DNA of 64,000 bases, from the NCBI GenBank assembly GCA_014860565.1, contig JACZJN010000057.1, positions 1 to 64,000 of the forward strand, read 5' to 3'. Source of the stretch: Bacteroidota bacterium (GTDB taxonomy: Bacteria; Bacteroidota; Ignavibacteria; SZUA-365). A program made the position numbers and the translations under genes. The notes under the pieces were generated by a model, which did no database searches, was not told the DNA's origin, and saw nothing but the letters and a program-made list of their open reading frames with translations. This document shows, one piece after another, positions 45,325-54,766 of this stretch; within the stretch, counting starts at the first letter, position 1; every line of letters starts with the position of its first letter.

Positions 45325-45363
45325 AAACGCAAGTAAGAAGACACGTAAACAAGTGCAGCCCTC

Positions 45364-46878
45364 ATGATTGAGATTATCTTCAACAGTATCCCTTCGTTCT
45401 GGCCGGAAATCACGATGTCTCTGACCTTCGTGGTCGGAATGATCGTGGAATTCAGCACTGGACGGAAGGATAAACCTTCGACGGGCATGACCACCGGGTT
45501 GTTCGTGCTTGCGGGTTTCGTTATCACCATACTGCAGCTGCCGTTTCAGAACCCTGAGCCGCGCTTGCTGTTCGACACGATGTATACCATCGATCCTTTC
45601 GCACTCTTTTTCAAGTATCTGATCCTTGCGACGGGAATCGTAATCATCGTGTTCTCCATGCAATCCGCTGAATTGCGGAAGCAGGGCAATATCGGTGAGT
45701 TTTTCTGCTTCATCGCGGCGATGACCTTCGGCATGCTGCTGATGACCGGCGCGTCGCATCTGCTGATGATCTACCTGGCGATCGAAGTTGTCAGCATCAG
45801 CTCCTTCATCCTCGCCGGATTCAGCAAGAAAATCAACCGATCCTCCGAAGCCGCGCTGAAATATGTGCTGTTCGGAGGTGCCGCTTCCGGCGTCATGCTT
45901 TATGGCATGTCGCTGCTCTACGGCATGACAGGCGCTCTCGACATTTACAGCATTCAGAGCGGACTGGCCAGTGGCGTGTTTGCTCCGCATGCTGCCGATT
46001 TCGGGGCGCTGATGCTCGCTATCATCATGATCCTGGTCGGATTCGGCTACAAGATATCCGCCGTACCATTCCATTTCTGGACGCCCGACGTCTACGAAGG
46101 CGCTCCGATTACCGTGACTGCCTACCTTGCGGTTGCGAGCAAAGCGGCGGGATTTGCCATCCTGATCCGCTTCTTCTACGTCACGTTTTTCGACTCGATG
46201 ATCGATATCGGGAAGTGGGTGAGTCTGCCGCATTTCGAATGGAACATCGTGCTCGCGGTTCTTTCCGTGCTGACCATGACGCTTGGTAATGTCATCGCCG
46301 TCTGGCAGGATAATCTCAAGCGCCTGCTTGCCTACTCGAGCATCGCTCATGCGGGCTACATTCTCATGGGTGCGGTGGTGATGACGGATCTCGGCATCAG
46401 CGCCATGCTCGTTTATTTCGTGATCTACTTCTTCATGAATCTCGGTGCGTTTTATGTGGTCATGGCCGTGGCCGACCGGATTGGAAGCGAGCATATCGAC
46501 GATTACCGCGGCCTGGGCAAACGCGCCCCCATAATAAGCGTCGGCCTTTCAGTTTTCCTTGTGTCGCTGACGGGCCTGCCTCCGCTCGCCGGCTTCATCG
46601 GGAAGTGGATGCTCTTCTCTGCTGTCGTGGAAGCCAATTTCATCTGGCTGGCGGTTATCGGCGTCATCAACAGCGCCATATCCCTGTATTACTACGCGCG
46701 CATTTTTCGCAACATGTATCTGCGCGAGCCGATGAACGGAGATACCAGTCCGATTACCTTCAGCCCGCTTGTGATTGTGACGACAATTCTGTTTATTGTG
46801 CCAAACGTTGTACTCGGACTTTATTTCGGACCGCTGATTTCCTATGCGCAGCAGTCGGTGCAGATTTTCCTTCGTTGA
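45364..46878 (+). CDS. nuoN: NADH-quinone oxidoreductase subunit N
   Basis: 504 residues; last gene of the operon. HFWTPDVYEGAPITVTAYLA and VWQDNLKRLLAYSSIAHAGY are NuoN signatures, and SLTGLPPLAGFIGKW is the conserved late helix. Proton-channel subunit. ATG 45364. No strong terminator follows within 180 bases. Confidence 0.97.
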   Translation: MIEIIFNSIPSFWPEITMSLTFVVGMIVEFSTGRKDKPSTGMTTGLFVLAGFVITILQLPFQNPEPRLLFDTMYTIDPFALFFKYLILATGIVIIVFSMQSAELRKQGNIGEFFCFIAAMTFGMLLMTGASHLLMIYLAIEVVSISSFILAGFSKKINRSSEAALKYVLFGGAASGVMLYGMSLLYGMTGALDIYSIQSGLASGVFAPHAADFGALMLAIIMILVGFGYKISAVPFHFWTPDVYEGAPITVTAYLAVASKAAGFAILIRFFYVTFFDSMIDIGKWVSLPHFEWNIVLAVLSVLTMTLGNVIAVWQDNLKRLLAYSSIAHAGYILMGAVVMTDLGISAMLVYFVIYFFMNLGAFYVVMAVADRIGSEHIDDYRGLGKRAPIISVGLSVFLVSLTGLPPLAGFIGKWMLFSAVVEANFIWLAVIGVINSAISLYYYARIFRNMYLREPMNGDTSPITFSPLVIVTTILFIVPNVVLGLYFGPLISYAQQSVQIFLR

Positions 46879-47058
46879 GTCTGCTTGCAGATCACATGCA
46901 AAGTGTGTACTTTTGATACTAGCAAGTATTAATATCCGTTGGATTTTCAGGAACACACCTGCCACGCAATACGTAGAAGCTTTATTGGTCGATTGACGCC
47001 CGGAGATTCCATCAACCCTTATAGATTTCGCAAACCTTTCCAACACCGAGGTTTTCTC

Positions 47059-47577
47059 ATGAAAAACGCAGTATCGTTTCTTGCTCTGGCCCTCGCGTTT
47101 ACCGCGTTGACCGCTTTCACTTTCTCCGGTAGCAATGATTTCGTCGGATCGAAGAGTTGCAAGGCTTGCCACAGCAATGCCAAGATGGGCGGCACCGCCT
47201 ACAAGACCTGGGAAGGCTCGTCCCACGCAAAAGCACTCGCATCATTGAAGACTCCCGAGGCGGACAAGATTGCCACGGAAAAGGGCTTCAAGACCAAGGC
47301 CGCTGATACGAAGGAATGTCTGGCTTGCCACGTCACCTCCGCAAAGGATGACGGTGTCGGCTGCGAAAGCTGCCACGGTGCAGCCAGCGCCTACAAGAGC
47401 AAACACGGCAAGGGCAAGGACGTCGCCGATGCCATCGCAGCAGGGATGATTCTCCCGAAGGTCGATGACGGATCCGCCGAGAAGCAGTGCAAGACCTGCC
47501 ACAACGACAAGAGCCCCACGTTCAAGGGTTTCAAGTTCAAGGAAATGTGGACAAAGATCGCCCACGCAAAGGGCTGA
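47059..47577 (+). CDS. Tetraheme c-type cytochrome (cytochrome c554-like)
   Basis: 172 residues from ATG 47059, which opens a signal peptide (KNAVSFLALALAFTALTAF). Four heme motifs are present: CKACH, CLACH, CESCH and CKTCH, with further His residues (for example SSHAKAL, KSKHGKG, KIAHAKG) as axial ligands. The opening VGSKSCKACHSNAKMGGTA and the layout resemble the cytochrome c554/tetraheme family. It should be periplasmic. It lies upstream of the porin-cytochrome genes and may feed them electrons. Confidence 0.88.
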   Translation: MKNAVSFLALALAFTALTAFTFSGSNDFVGSKSCKACHSNAKMGGTAYKTWEGSSHAKALASLKTPEADKIATEKGFKTKAADTKECLACHVTSAKDDGVGCESCHGAASAYKSKHGKGKDVADAIAAGMILPKVDDGSAEKQCKTCHNDKSPTFKGFKFKEMWTKIAHAKG

Positions 47578-47667
47578 TTCCGCGGTGGGTGCACACAGCG
47601 GCACCATGAACTTTGGATTCTTCCTTCCAACGTGAAATTTTCAAAGAAGAAATATCAGTAATTACGG

Positions 47668-47697
47668 CACCGCGCTGCTTTACGAGGCAGCGCGGTG
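47668..47697 (+). promoter_or_regulatory. GC-rich hairpin before the porin gene
   Basis: An 11-bp perfect stem, CACCGCGCTGC (47668-47678) with its complement (47687-47697), and an 8-base loop, 90 bases after the tetraheme stop and 36 before the porin ATG. It has only a weak T-run, so it could be a leaky terminator or a leader structure tuning expression of the next genes. Confidence 0.55.
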
Positions 47698-47733
47698 TCG
47701 TTCCATTCAATAACCGACCTGAGGAAAGCATCT

Positions 47734-49044
47734 ATGAACATTGCGATCAGGTTGCTCGTGTTCACGGTCGTTCTCGGTGCGGGCCTCCAGGCCCAGACAT
47801 TGAACGGACGATTCGTGACCTCGGCTTATGGGTGGGAACGGCAAATGTCCGATGGCGAGTCAACCTCGCATATCCGCGCGTACGAAAATGTTCAACTGAA
47901 CTTCGGAACGCAGGACATTTCCTTCCACACGTACCTTCAGGGATACACCGACCTCGGCGACGGGGTGGACGGTGATCCGAACCTCCGCATTTTCAACGCC
48001 TATCTGCGCATCAAGAACATCGCCGATATGTTCGATGTCAAGATAGGACGGCAGTCGCTGTTTGCCGGCGTCAGCTATGGTACCATCGAAGGCGCGCAGG
48101 TCAATGCGCGCGTTGCCAATGGTGTTGAGATCATGGCCTATGGTGGCGGGCTCACGCCGCCGGGACAGACCGTCGAATACGAATTTGCCGACAACGTCAA
48201 GAACAACTGGCAGCTCGGCGGACAGGTACTGCTCTATCTTGTGGAAAACACCAAGATCGGACTCAGTTACATGAACCGCCACCGCGAGACATCTGCATTC
48301 TATTCATGGCGCCCCGACGCGCAGATGGATCTCGAGGAAACGCTGATCGATTACGGCACGCGCGCCAACCAGTACGGCAGCCTGAATGTCGCGCACAGCA
48401 GCGGCAAATTCTGGCTGTACGGACGGTACGACTACGACTTCAACTTCGAGCGCACCTCACGCGCGGAAGTAGCTGCCACGTACCAGGCGATGCCGACACT
48501 CGGCATTTCTCTCAATCTTGCACATCGCGAGCCGGTTATCGCATGGAATTCCTACTTCGCCCTGCTTGAAGCCAGTGCGCATCAGGAAGCCGTGCTGGGA
48601 ATTGACTATCAAATCCACCCGCGCGTCACCATCCTTGGCCGCGTGTCAACCGTGATGTATGAAGATGAATCCGCATTTCGTGTCTCCCTCGGCGCAGCAA
48701 ACAAGTATGCTTCGCTCATGTACACGAAGGACGTCAGCTATGACGGCGACCTCGATGGCTTCAATCTTCACTTCACCTACCCGGTGTTCGACGGGATGCT
48801 CATCCCGCACATCGGTGCAGTCTACAGCACGTATGCACTCGCGGAAAACCTCAGCGATGCGACAAACTGGACGGATCGCGCCTCGACCTGGGTTGGAGTG
48901 GCTGGTGCCACCTTCCGTCCGGTCAAGACCTTGTCCATCGACCTACAGGGCCAGTATATGACCAACCGGATCTACAGCTCGGACATGCGTGCATTCGCCC
49001 GCGTGAATTACTGGTTTTCCAATCCATTCGGCCTTGGTCAGTAG
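47734..49044 (+). CDS. Predicted outer membrane beta-barrel (porin of a porin-cytochrome complex)
   Basis: 436 residues from ATG 47734 (TGAGGAAAG upstream) with a signal peptide (MNIAIRLLVFTVVLGAGLQA). The rest alternates short hydrophobic/polar strands with aromatic girdles (ISFHTYLQGYTDL, AYLRIKNIADMFDVKIGRQS, KFWLYGRYDYDFNF) and ends in a strand finishing NYWFSNPFGLGQ, the look of a barrel with many strands. It is immediately followed by an 11-heme and a 7-heme cytochrome. By position and type it could be the barrel that sheathes the periplasmic cytochrome, as OmbB or MtrB do, though I see no sequence identity to those. Confidence 0.8.
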   Translation: MNIAIRLLVFTVVLGAGLQAQTLNGRFVTSAYGWERQMSDGESTSHIRAYENVQLNFGTQDISFHTYLQGYTDLGDGVDGDPNLRIFNAYLRIKNIADMFDVKIGRQSLFAGVSYGTIEGAQVNARVANGVEIMAYGGGLTPPGQTVEYEFADNVKNNWQLGGQVLLYLVENTKIGLSYMNRHRETSAFYSWRPDAQMDLEETLIDYGTRANQYGSLNVAHSSGKFWLYGRYDYDFNFERTSRAEVAATYQAMPTLGISLNLAHREPVIAWNSYFALLEASAHQEAVLGIDYQIHPRVTILGRVSTVMYEDESAFRVSLGAANKYASLMYTKDVSYDGDLDGFNLHFTYPVFDGMLIPHIGAVYSTYALAENLSDATNWTDRASTWVGVAGATFRPVKTLSIDLQGQYMTNRIYSSDMRAFARVNYWFSNPFGLGQ

Positions 49045-49053
49045 GAGGACAGC

Positions 49054-50142
49054 ATGAAAAAAACATTCTTCGTTATTACCCTGCTGCTCACCGCTGTCGT
49101 CGGAATTGCGATGCTGCTTTCATCCCCGCGCGAAGCGGCGGCGGAGGGCGACGGCATCACGTTCTCGCATGCAATCCACAAAGATCAGGTCGAATGCGCC
49201 ACCTGCCATGCGGCGCTCGAAAGCAACGCTGCGAGCGATAATCTTCTTCCGAAGCCGTCGGTCTGTACCGATTGCCATGAAGAGGCCGATGTCCGCGGCT
49301 ACTGGTCACTCGACGGGAGCACCGATCTGACAACGTATTCCCGTCCTGTCAAGGACCACAAACTGTATTTCTCGCACAAGAATCATGCGGGTTCTCTCGA
49401 GATGGGCTGCACCGAATGCCACGTCGGTATTTCAGACGATGAAGGCGAGGCACTGCCGTCGATGAATCTCTGCACCCGCTGCCATAACAATGCCGACGCC
49501 ACTGCCCCCATCATTCGCAGCGCCGCCGACAATCCCAAGGTGATCCCGGCAACCAAGCAGTGCGAGGCCTGTCATACCACGCTGGCCGGACTGCATCCGG
49601 AGAACCACCGCGTGCCGAACTTCCTTCAGGAGCATGGAAAGTTCGCGATGAACGGCGAAGCCGACCGTGATTGTGCCGTCTGTCACTCGCAGAGCTTCTG
49701 CCAGGAATGCCACACGCCCACCAACGACGTGCCGGCAGGCGTCACCAGCGATCGCTTCTACATCGATGGTTGGCCACGAGGAGAGAAGATGGATGACGAA
49801 CGCGTCCTCACCGTGCAGAAAGCGCATCCTCTCGGGTATGCCTACACGCACGGTTTCGATGCGCGCGCCAAATCCACGCGCTGCGAGACCTGCCACGAGC
49901 AGGAAAGTTTCTGTGCACCATGCCACGAAAATGGTTTCGATGCAACGGGTACCCGTATCATTCCTCAGTCGCATCAGCTCGCGGGCTTCGTGCTCGTGGG
50001 CGGCGGCAAGGCGAACAACCGGCACGGCAAGCTCGCGGAAATGGATATTGAAGCCTGCGTCACCTGTCACAATGTCGAAGGCGGAGATCCTGTCTGCGCC
50101 GCCTGCCATTCCACCGGAGCAGTCACTGGAGGTATGCGATGA
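49054..50142 (+). CDS. Periplasmic 11-heme c-type cytochrome
   Basis: 362 residues with a signal peptide (about 1-30, ending EAAA). Eleven CxxCH motifs can be read: CATCH, CTDCH, CTECH, CTRCH, CEACH, CAVCH, CQECH, CETCH, CAPCH, CVTCH and CAACH. Free histidines such as FSHAIHKD and FSHKNHAG precede the first sites, the class III/c7-type pattern of bis-His ligation. It would act as the wire inside the porin (OmaB/MtrA role). GGAGG precedes ATG 49054, 9 bases after the porin stop; its end overlaps the lipoprotein gene by 4 bases. Confidence 0.9.
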   Translation: MKKTFFVITLLLTAVVGIAMLLSSPREAAAEGDGITFSHAIHKDQVECATCHAALESNAASDNLLPKPSVCTDCHEEADVRGYWSLDGSTDLTTYSRPVKDHKLYFSHKNHAGSLEMGCTECHVGISDDEGEALPSMNLCTRCHNNADATAPIIRSAADNPKVIPATKQCEACHTTLAGLHPENHRVPNFLQEHGKFAMNGEADRDCAVCHSQSFCQECHTPTNDVPAGVTSDRFYIDGWPRGEKMDDERVLTVQKAHPLGYAYTHGFDARAKSTRCETCHEQESFCAPCHENGFDATGTRIIPQSHQLAGFVLVGGGKANNRHGKLAEMDIEACVTCHNVEGGDPVCAACHSTGAVTGGMR

Positions 50143-50972
50143 AAACATTCATGAACGCCACGCTTCTCTCGATGCTGGCCATCGCACTTCTTGCCGCCTG
50201 CTCAAGCGAACTCAATGATGCTGCTGACCTTCCCGGGCAGCCCGCACTTATTGGCGCGCACGGTGCAGGGTATTCGCATCTTGGTTCGGATAATTTCCAC
50301 GCCAAGGACATCAGCGAGAATCTTGGCTGGGATATCAGCAGCTGTCGCACCTGCCACGGGGTGAACTACGCCGGCGGCAATACCGGGCAGAGCTGCAACG
50401 CCAGCGGTTGCCACGCTGCGGCCGACGGTGGTCCGGAAGCCTGTTACCTCTGTCATGGCGATGCCCTCACCAAGAAGATCTACCCGCAATGGTATACTTC
50501 GCATGCGACACATCTCGAAGGTGGTATGGGAAGCAATACAACGATTCCATGCAGCAATTGCCACGATCAACCGGCGAACTATTCCGATCCGGAACATATC
50601 GACAAGACCACGCCGGGGAAAGCCGAAGTGCATTTCAATAATGTCCTCGCCGCTACCAAAACACTTGGCACTGTCGGAACTCCTGCATTCAATGATGGAA
50701 GTGCGACCTGCGCCAACGTTTACTGCCATGGAAATTTCACCAACGGAAACAATAAAACTGTTGCGTGGAAGGGCGTTGATCAGGCAAAATGCGGCAGCTG
50801 TCACGGCGATGAAGCGACCGGCAGCGGTCTGCCCTCAGCCCCGCATCCGCAGAGCAGCAATGACTGTTCGTCTTGTCACCAGTCGGCAATCGATAAGGCC
50901 GGGAACCCCAATCCCGCGACCCACGTCAACGGAATCCTCAACGTGTTCGGAGTGGAGCGTACTGATTGGTAA
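50139..50972 (+). CDS. Outer membrane multiheme cytochrome lipoprotein (CxxCH/CxxxxCH type)
   Basis: 277 residues. The signal ends in lipobox LAAC, so it is lipid-anchored. Five CxxCH motifs (CRTCH, CYLCH, CSNCH, CGSCH, CSSCH) and two of the wider CxxxxCH form (CNASGCH, CANVYCH) are present, the mixture seen in Geobacter-type surface cytochromes. SSCRTCHGVNYAGGNTGQSC is typical of that family. It overlaps the 11-heme gene by 4 bases. Position and anchor fit the outer-surface member of a porin-cytochrome complex (OmcB role). Confidence 0.88.
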   Translation: MKTFMNATLLSMLAIALLAACSSELNDAADLPGQPALIGAHGAGYSHLGSDNFHAKDISENLGWDISSCRTCHGVNYAGGNTGQSCNASGCHAAADGGPEACYLCHGDALTKKIYPQWYTSHATHLEGGMGSNTTIPCSNCHDQPANYSDPEHIDKTTPGKAEVHFNNVLAATKTLGTVGTPAFNDGSATCANVYCHGNFTNGNNKTVAWKGVDQAKCGSCHGDEATGSGLPSAPHPQSSNDCSSCHQSAIDKAGNPNPATHVNGILNVFGVERTDW

Positions 50973-50998
50973 TCGTACCCTCCCGACTCCCTTGAATC

Positions 50999-51028
50999 AA
51001 AAACCCCGGTACATCCGGGGTTTTTTTT
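50999..51028 (+). terminator. Intrinsic terminator of the porin-cytochrome cluster
   Basis: AAAAACCCCGG (50999-51009), 5-base loop, CCGGGG (51015-51020), then eight T residues (51021-51028). It lies 26 bases past the lipoprotein stop. Confidence 0.95.
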
Positions 51029-51052
51029 GTCGTGCATCGGGATTTGAAGGAA

Positions 51053-51200
51053 ATGCGTAGGGCGGATTCGTGAATCCGGAATCCCGGGAGGCACCGTGGT
51101 TCGTATGGATATGCGTAGGGCGGATTCGTGAATCCGGAATCCCGGGAGGCACCGTGGTTCGTATGGATATGCGTAGGGCGGATTCGTGAATCCGCCCTAC
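51053..51200. repeat. 58-bp tandem repeat ending in a REP-like palindrome
   Basis: Copies begin at 51053, 51111 and 51169 with a 58-base period; the first two are identical over their length as far as I can read and the third is partial. The third ends in a perfect 13-bp palindrome with a 2-base centre (51173-51200, GTAGGGCGGATTC and complement), the same core as at 1379-1400. No open frame is associated. Confidence 0.9.
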
Positions 51201-51237
51201 AACGTCATGGTCGATGTCATTTACCCGGACGGTGGTG

Positions 51238-53511
51238 TTACGCCGTGCCTTCCTTTTTGGATATCGCATCGACGACGGCGATGGCGATCATGTCGACGAT
51301 CTCCTTGATCTCGGAACCGCGCTGCAGGACGTGCACGGATTTTGCGACGCCGTTGAGGATGGGTCCGACCGGCTGCATATCGCCGATACGGCTCAGCAGC
51401 TTGTAGGAAATGTTGCCCGAGTTGAGATCCGGGAAGATCAGAACATTCGCGCCGCCTTTCAGAGTGCTGAACGGGAACGTGCCCTCGATGATCTCCGGTA
51501 CGACCGCGGTATCTGCCTGCATTTCACCATCCACCATCAAGTCGGGACGGCGGTTGTGGACGATCTTCAATGCCGCCTGCATCTTCAGCGCCGATTCTTC
51601 GCGATTGCTGCCGAAGTTGGAGTATGAAAGCAGAGCGACGCGGGGGACCACATCGAACTTCTCAGCGAGTTCGGCAGCCTGAAGGGTGATGTCGGCGATA
51701 TCCTCTGCAGACGGATCGATGTTGACGGTCGTATCCGCGAGGAAGTAGGGCTGATGCTTGCGGTTGGAGAGCATGTACAGGCCGGAGACTTTGCTGTACC
51801 GCGGGTCATGGCCAATGATCTCTAGTGCGGGACGAATCGTGTCGGGATAATGTGAAGTGAATCCGGAAATCAATCCGTCGGCATCGCCCATCTGCACCAT
51901 CATAGCGCCGAAGTAATTGCGCATGTTCGGGATGGTCTTGCGCGCGCCGTACATCGTCACGCCTTTCCTCTGCCGCAGGCGGTAGTACTCCTTGATATAC
52001 TCCTCGATCCGTTCGCAGCTTTTCGGATTGATGATTTCAATCCCATCGAGATCAATGGCATGTTCCTCCGCCACGGCGCGAATTTCCGCTTCGACACCGA
52101 GGAGAATCGGTTTTGCAATACCTTCATCCAGTGCGACTTGCGCCGCCTTGATGATGCGGGGTTGATCGCCTTCGGGCAGCACGATGCGCTTGGGTTCGCG
52201 TGAAGCCTTTGCATACATGTGCGCGATGATCGGCTGGGTGCGTCCCATGCGAATGTCGAGCTGTGTGCGGTAGGCGTCGAAATCGGCGATCGGTTTGCGT
52301 GCGACGCCGGTTTCCATCGCTGCTTTCGCCACGGCAGGGGCCACCCACGTGAGAACGCGCGGGTCGAAGGGTTTGGGAATGATATATTCGCGTCCGAAAC
52401 TCATTTCCGTGACGCCATAGGCGCGCATGACGCTGTCGGGGACTTCTTCCTTGGCCAAGTCGGCAAGCGCCTTCGCGGCGGCGCGCTTCATTTCCTCGTT
52501 GATCGCCGTCGCCTGGACATCCAGCGCACCCCGGAAAATGAAGGGGAAGCCGAGGACGTTGTTCACCTGATTCGGATAATCAGAGCGACCCGTCGCCATG
52601 ATCACGTCGCTGCGTGCGTCCAGTGCATCGTCGTATGTGATTTCGGGATCGGGATTTGCCATCGCGAAAATGATGGGGTAGTCGGCCATGCTGCGGACCA
52701 TGTCCTTGTTCACCACACCGCCCTTGGAGAGGCCGAAGAATACGTCGGCACCCTTCATCGCTTCTTCGAGCGTGCGTGCATCCGTTTCCGCCGCCATGTC
52801 TTCCTTGAATTCGTTCATGTGCTCGGTGCGTCCCTTGTAGATGACGCCGCCGGTGTCGCACATGATCACGTTTTCCTTTTTGACGCCGAGACTGATATGG
52901 AATTTCGCGCATGCGATGCCCGAGGCGCCGGCGCCGTTATAGACGACCTTCAGCTTGCTGATGTCCTTGCCGCCCAGCTCCACGGCGTTGAGCAGCGCGG
53001 CGCCGGAAATAATGGCGGTACCGTGCTGGTCATCGTGGAAGACCGGGATGTTCATCGTCCGTTTCAGCTCATCCTCGATATAGAAACATTCCGGACCCTT
53101 GATGTCCTCAAGGTTGATTCCCCCGAAGGTCGGACCGAGCACCTGGCATGTACGAATGATTTCCTTGACATCCTTGCTGTCGAGTTCGATATCGAAAACA
53201 TCGATATCGGCGAAGACTTTGAACAGAACGCCCTTGCCTTCCATCACCGGTTTACCTCCCATCGGGCCGATATCTCCGAGGCCCAGAACCGCCGTCCCGT
53301 TGGAAATGACGGCAACGAGGTTACCTTTGGCGGTGTACTCATATGCCAGTGCCGGATCACGTTCGATCTCAAGGCAAGGCTCGGCAACGCCCGGTGTGTA
53401 GGCCAGCGAGAGATCGCGCTGCGTCACACAGGGTTTTGTCGTAATGACTTCGATTTTGCCCTTTCTGCCCATGCTATGGTACTCGAGGGCATCTTCTTTC
53501 CTGATTTTCAT
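51238..53511 (-). CDS. maeB: NADP-dependent malic enzyme with phosphotransacetylase-like domain
   Basis: 757 residues, the usual size for MaeB. The malic enzyme half (1-430) has [27 protein letters not shown]-type NAD(P) region ([17 protein letters not shown]) and [20 protein letters not shown]. The C-terminal half (about 430-757) is a phosphotransacetylase-like domain, [20 protein letters not shown], usually regulatory and not catalytic. It turns malate into pyruvate, linking the citric acid cycle with gluconeogenesis. Start ATG 53511; it stands alone. Confidence 0.97.
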   Translation of the reverse strand: MKIRKEDALEYHSMGRKGKIEVITTKPCVTQRDLSLAYTPGVAEPCLEIERDPALAYEYTAKGNLVAVISNGTAVLGLGDIGPMGGKPVMEGKGVLFKVFADIDVFDIELDSKDVKEIIRTCQVLGPTFGGINLEDIKGPECFYIEDELKRTMNIPVFHDDQHGTAIISGAALLNAVELGGKDISKLKVVYNGAGASGIACAKFHISLGVKKENVIMCDTGGVIYKGRTEHMNEFKEDMAAETDARTLEEAMKGADVFFGLSKGGVVNKDMVRSMADYPIIFAMANPDPEITYDDALDARSDVIMATGRSDYPNQVNNVLGFPFIFRGALDVQATAINEEMKRAAAKALADLAKEEVPDSVMRAYGVTEMSFGREYIIPKPFDPRVLTWVAPAVAKAAMETGVARKPIADFDAYRTQLDIRMGRTQPIIAHMYAKASREPKRIVLPEGDQPRIIKAAQVALDEGIAKPILLGVEAEIRAVAEEHAIDLDGIEIINPKSCERIEEYIKEYYRLRQRKGVTMYGARKTIPNMRNYFGAMMVQMGDADGLISGFTSHYPDTIRPALEIIGHDPRYSKVSGLYMLSNRKHQPYFLADTTVNIDPSAEDIADITLQAAELAEKFDVVPRVALLSYSNFGSNREESALKMQAALKIVHNRRPDLMVDGEMQADTAVVPEIIEGTFPFSTLKGGANVLIFPDLNSGNISYKLLSRIGDMQPVGPILNGVAKSVHVLQRGSEIKEIVDMIAIAVVDAISKKEGTA

Positions 53512-53605
53512 GGAGAAACTCCGTTCTTAATCGTGCAAGAGTATTGCTCAGAGCTACGCGAATAGTTGCAACAGAGAATTTAACGAAAAGCGAGGTGGGA
53601 AAAAA

Positions 53606-54643
53606 TCAGACCGATCCCGGCAGGGAGGTGAGAGCCTCGCGCACACTCTCGGGTGCGATATCACGCATGCAGGAGAAATGTCCCTTTGGACAGCGGGCGC
53701 GTCCGATATGCGTGCAGGGGCGGCAGGGGAGGTCTGCGACTTCGAGAACCGAGGCAGGAGAGTGGTAAGGGAAAAAGCCAAATTCACGGACGGTGCTGCC
53801 GAACAGCGCCACGACCGGACGCTGCATTGCCGTCGCCATATGCATAAGCCCGCTGTCGTTGGTGATGAGCGCCTTGCAATGCTCCATCGCTGCCGCTGTT
53901 TCGAGTAGAGTGAGGCGTCCCGTCAGGTCGTGGATCTGTCCTGGCGCGGCTTCCCGTATTGCTGTCGCCACGGCGTGATCTTCGCCTCCTCCGAACAGCA
54001 GCAGATGATTCCCTTGTGCAGCGAGCTGCCCCGCGAGGGAGGTAAAATGTTCTGCCGGCCAACGCTTGGTGAAATGCTTTGCGCCAGGACAGATGCCGAT
54101 CGCCGGGATGGTCGGATCGATTCCCGCGGCCCGGAGCTTCATGCGCGCGCTCAGGCGGATGTCCTCTGTCAGGTAGAGACGCGGACCCTCCGCATCCGAC
54201 TGCACGCCGTAGCGAGCCGCGGTTTCGATGTAACGGTCCGGGACCGCGACAATATCTTTGTATATGTTGATGTGTTTGGTGATCAGGAGGAGCCGCCTCA
54301 GTCCGCGTTTCTTGATGCGGTGGACATGGCTGCTGAGGCCGTTGCGCAGAACGCGGCTGCGAAAATTGTTGTGCAGATCGAACACGGCATCGTAATGTTC
54401 CTGCGAAAGCCGCAGATTCAATGCCTCGAGGCCTGCGCGTCCTTCCGTGGTATCGACCAGCAGAAGCCGGTCGATATGCGGATCATGCTCGAGAATCGTG
54501 CCGTATTCCTTTCTCGTCACGAAGTGCACCTCGCAATCGGGGTATCCGCTCTTGAGTACGCGCAGAAAGGGTGATGTCAGAATGATATCACCGATGGAGC
54601 TGAGGCGGATGATCAGGATTTTACGGAGTGGGCTGCGGGACAT
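53606..54643 (-). CDS. Glycosyltransferase family 9 (heptosyltransferase-like)
   Basis: 345 residues. LLIIRLSSIGDIILTSPFL-type opening (ILIIRLSSIGDIILTSPFLR), CPGAKHFTKRWPAEHF, the ITNDSGLMHMATAM nucleotide-sugar site and RPVVALFGSTVREFGF are family 9 hallmarks. It probably adds heptose or a similar sugar to the lipopolysaccharide core. A C-terminal Cys group (LPCRPCTHIGRARCPKGHFS) is common in these enzymes. ATG 54643; divergent from thyX. Confidence 0.93.
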   Translation of the reverse strand: MSRSPLRKILIIRLSSIGDIILTSPFLRVLKSGYPDCEVHFVTRKEYGTILEHDPHIDRLLLVDTTEGRAGLEALNLRLSQEHYDAVFDLHNNFRSRVLRNGLSSHVHRIKKRGLRRLLLITKHINIYKDIVAVPDRYIETAARYGVQSDAEGPRLYLTEDIRLSARMKLRAAGIDPTIPAIGICPGAKHFTKRWPAEHFTSLAGQLAAQGNHLLLFGGGEDHAVATAIREAAPGQIHDLTGRLTLLETAAAMEHCKALITNDSGLMHMATAMQRPVVALFGSTVREFGFFPYHSPASVLEVADLPCRPCTHIGRARCPKGHFSCMRDIAPESVREALTSLPGSV

Positions 54644-54766
54644 ACCTGTCTACGTTGTTGCGCAGTCCTAATGTACGAAAAAGTGCGAGCATGATATCGC
54701 TGCTTTGCACGGGGAAGCGGAATCACTATCTTTCCATGATTCGCACCATTCACTTCAGCTGGCAGC

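Noticed and set aside
51053-51200. CRISPR array
   Set aside because: The repeats are contiguous 58-base tandem units without unique spacers, and no cas gene is present.
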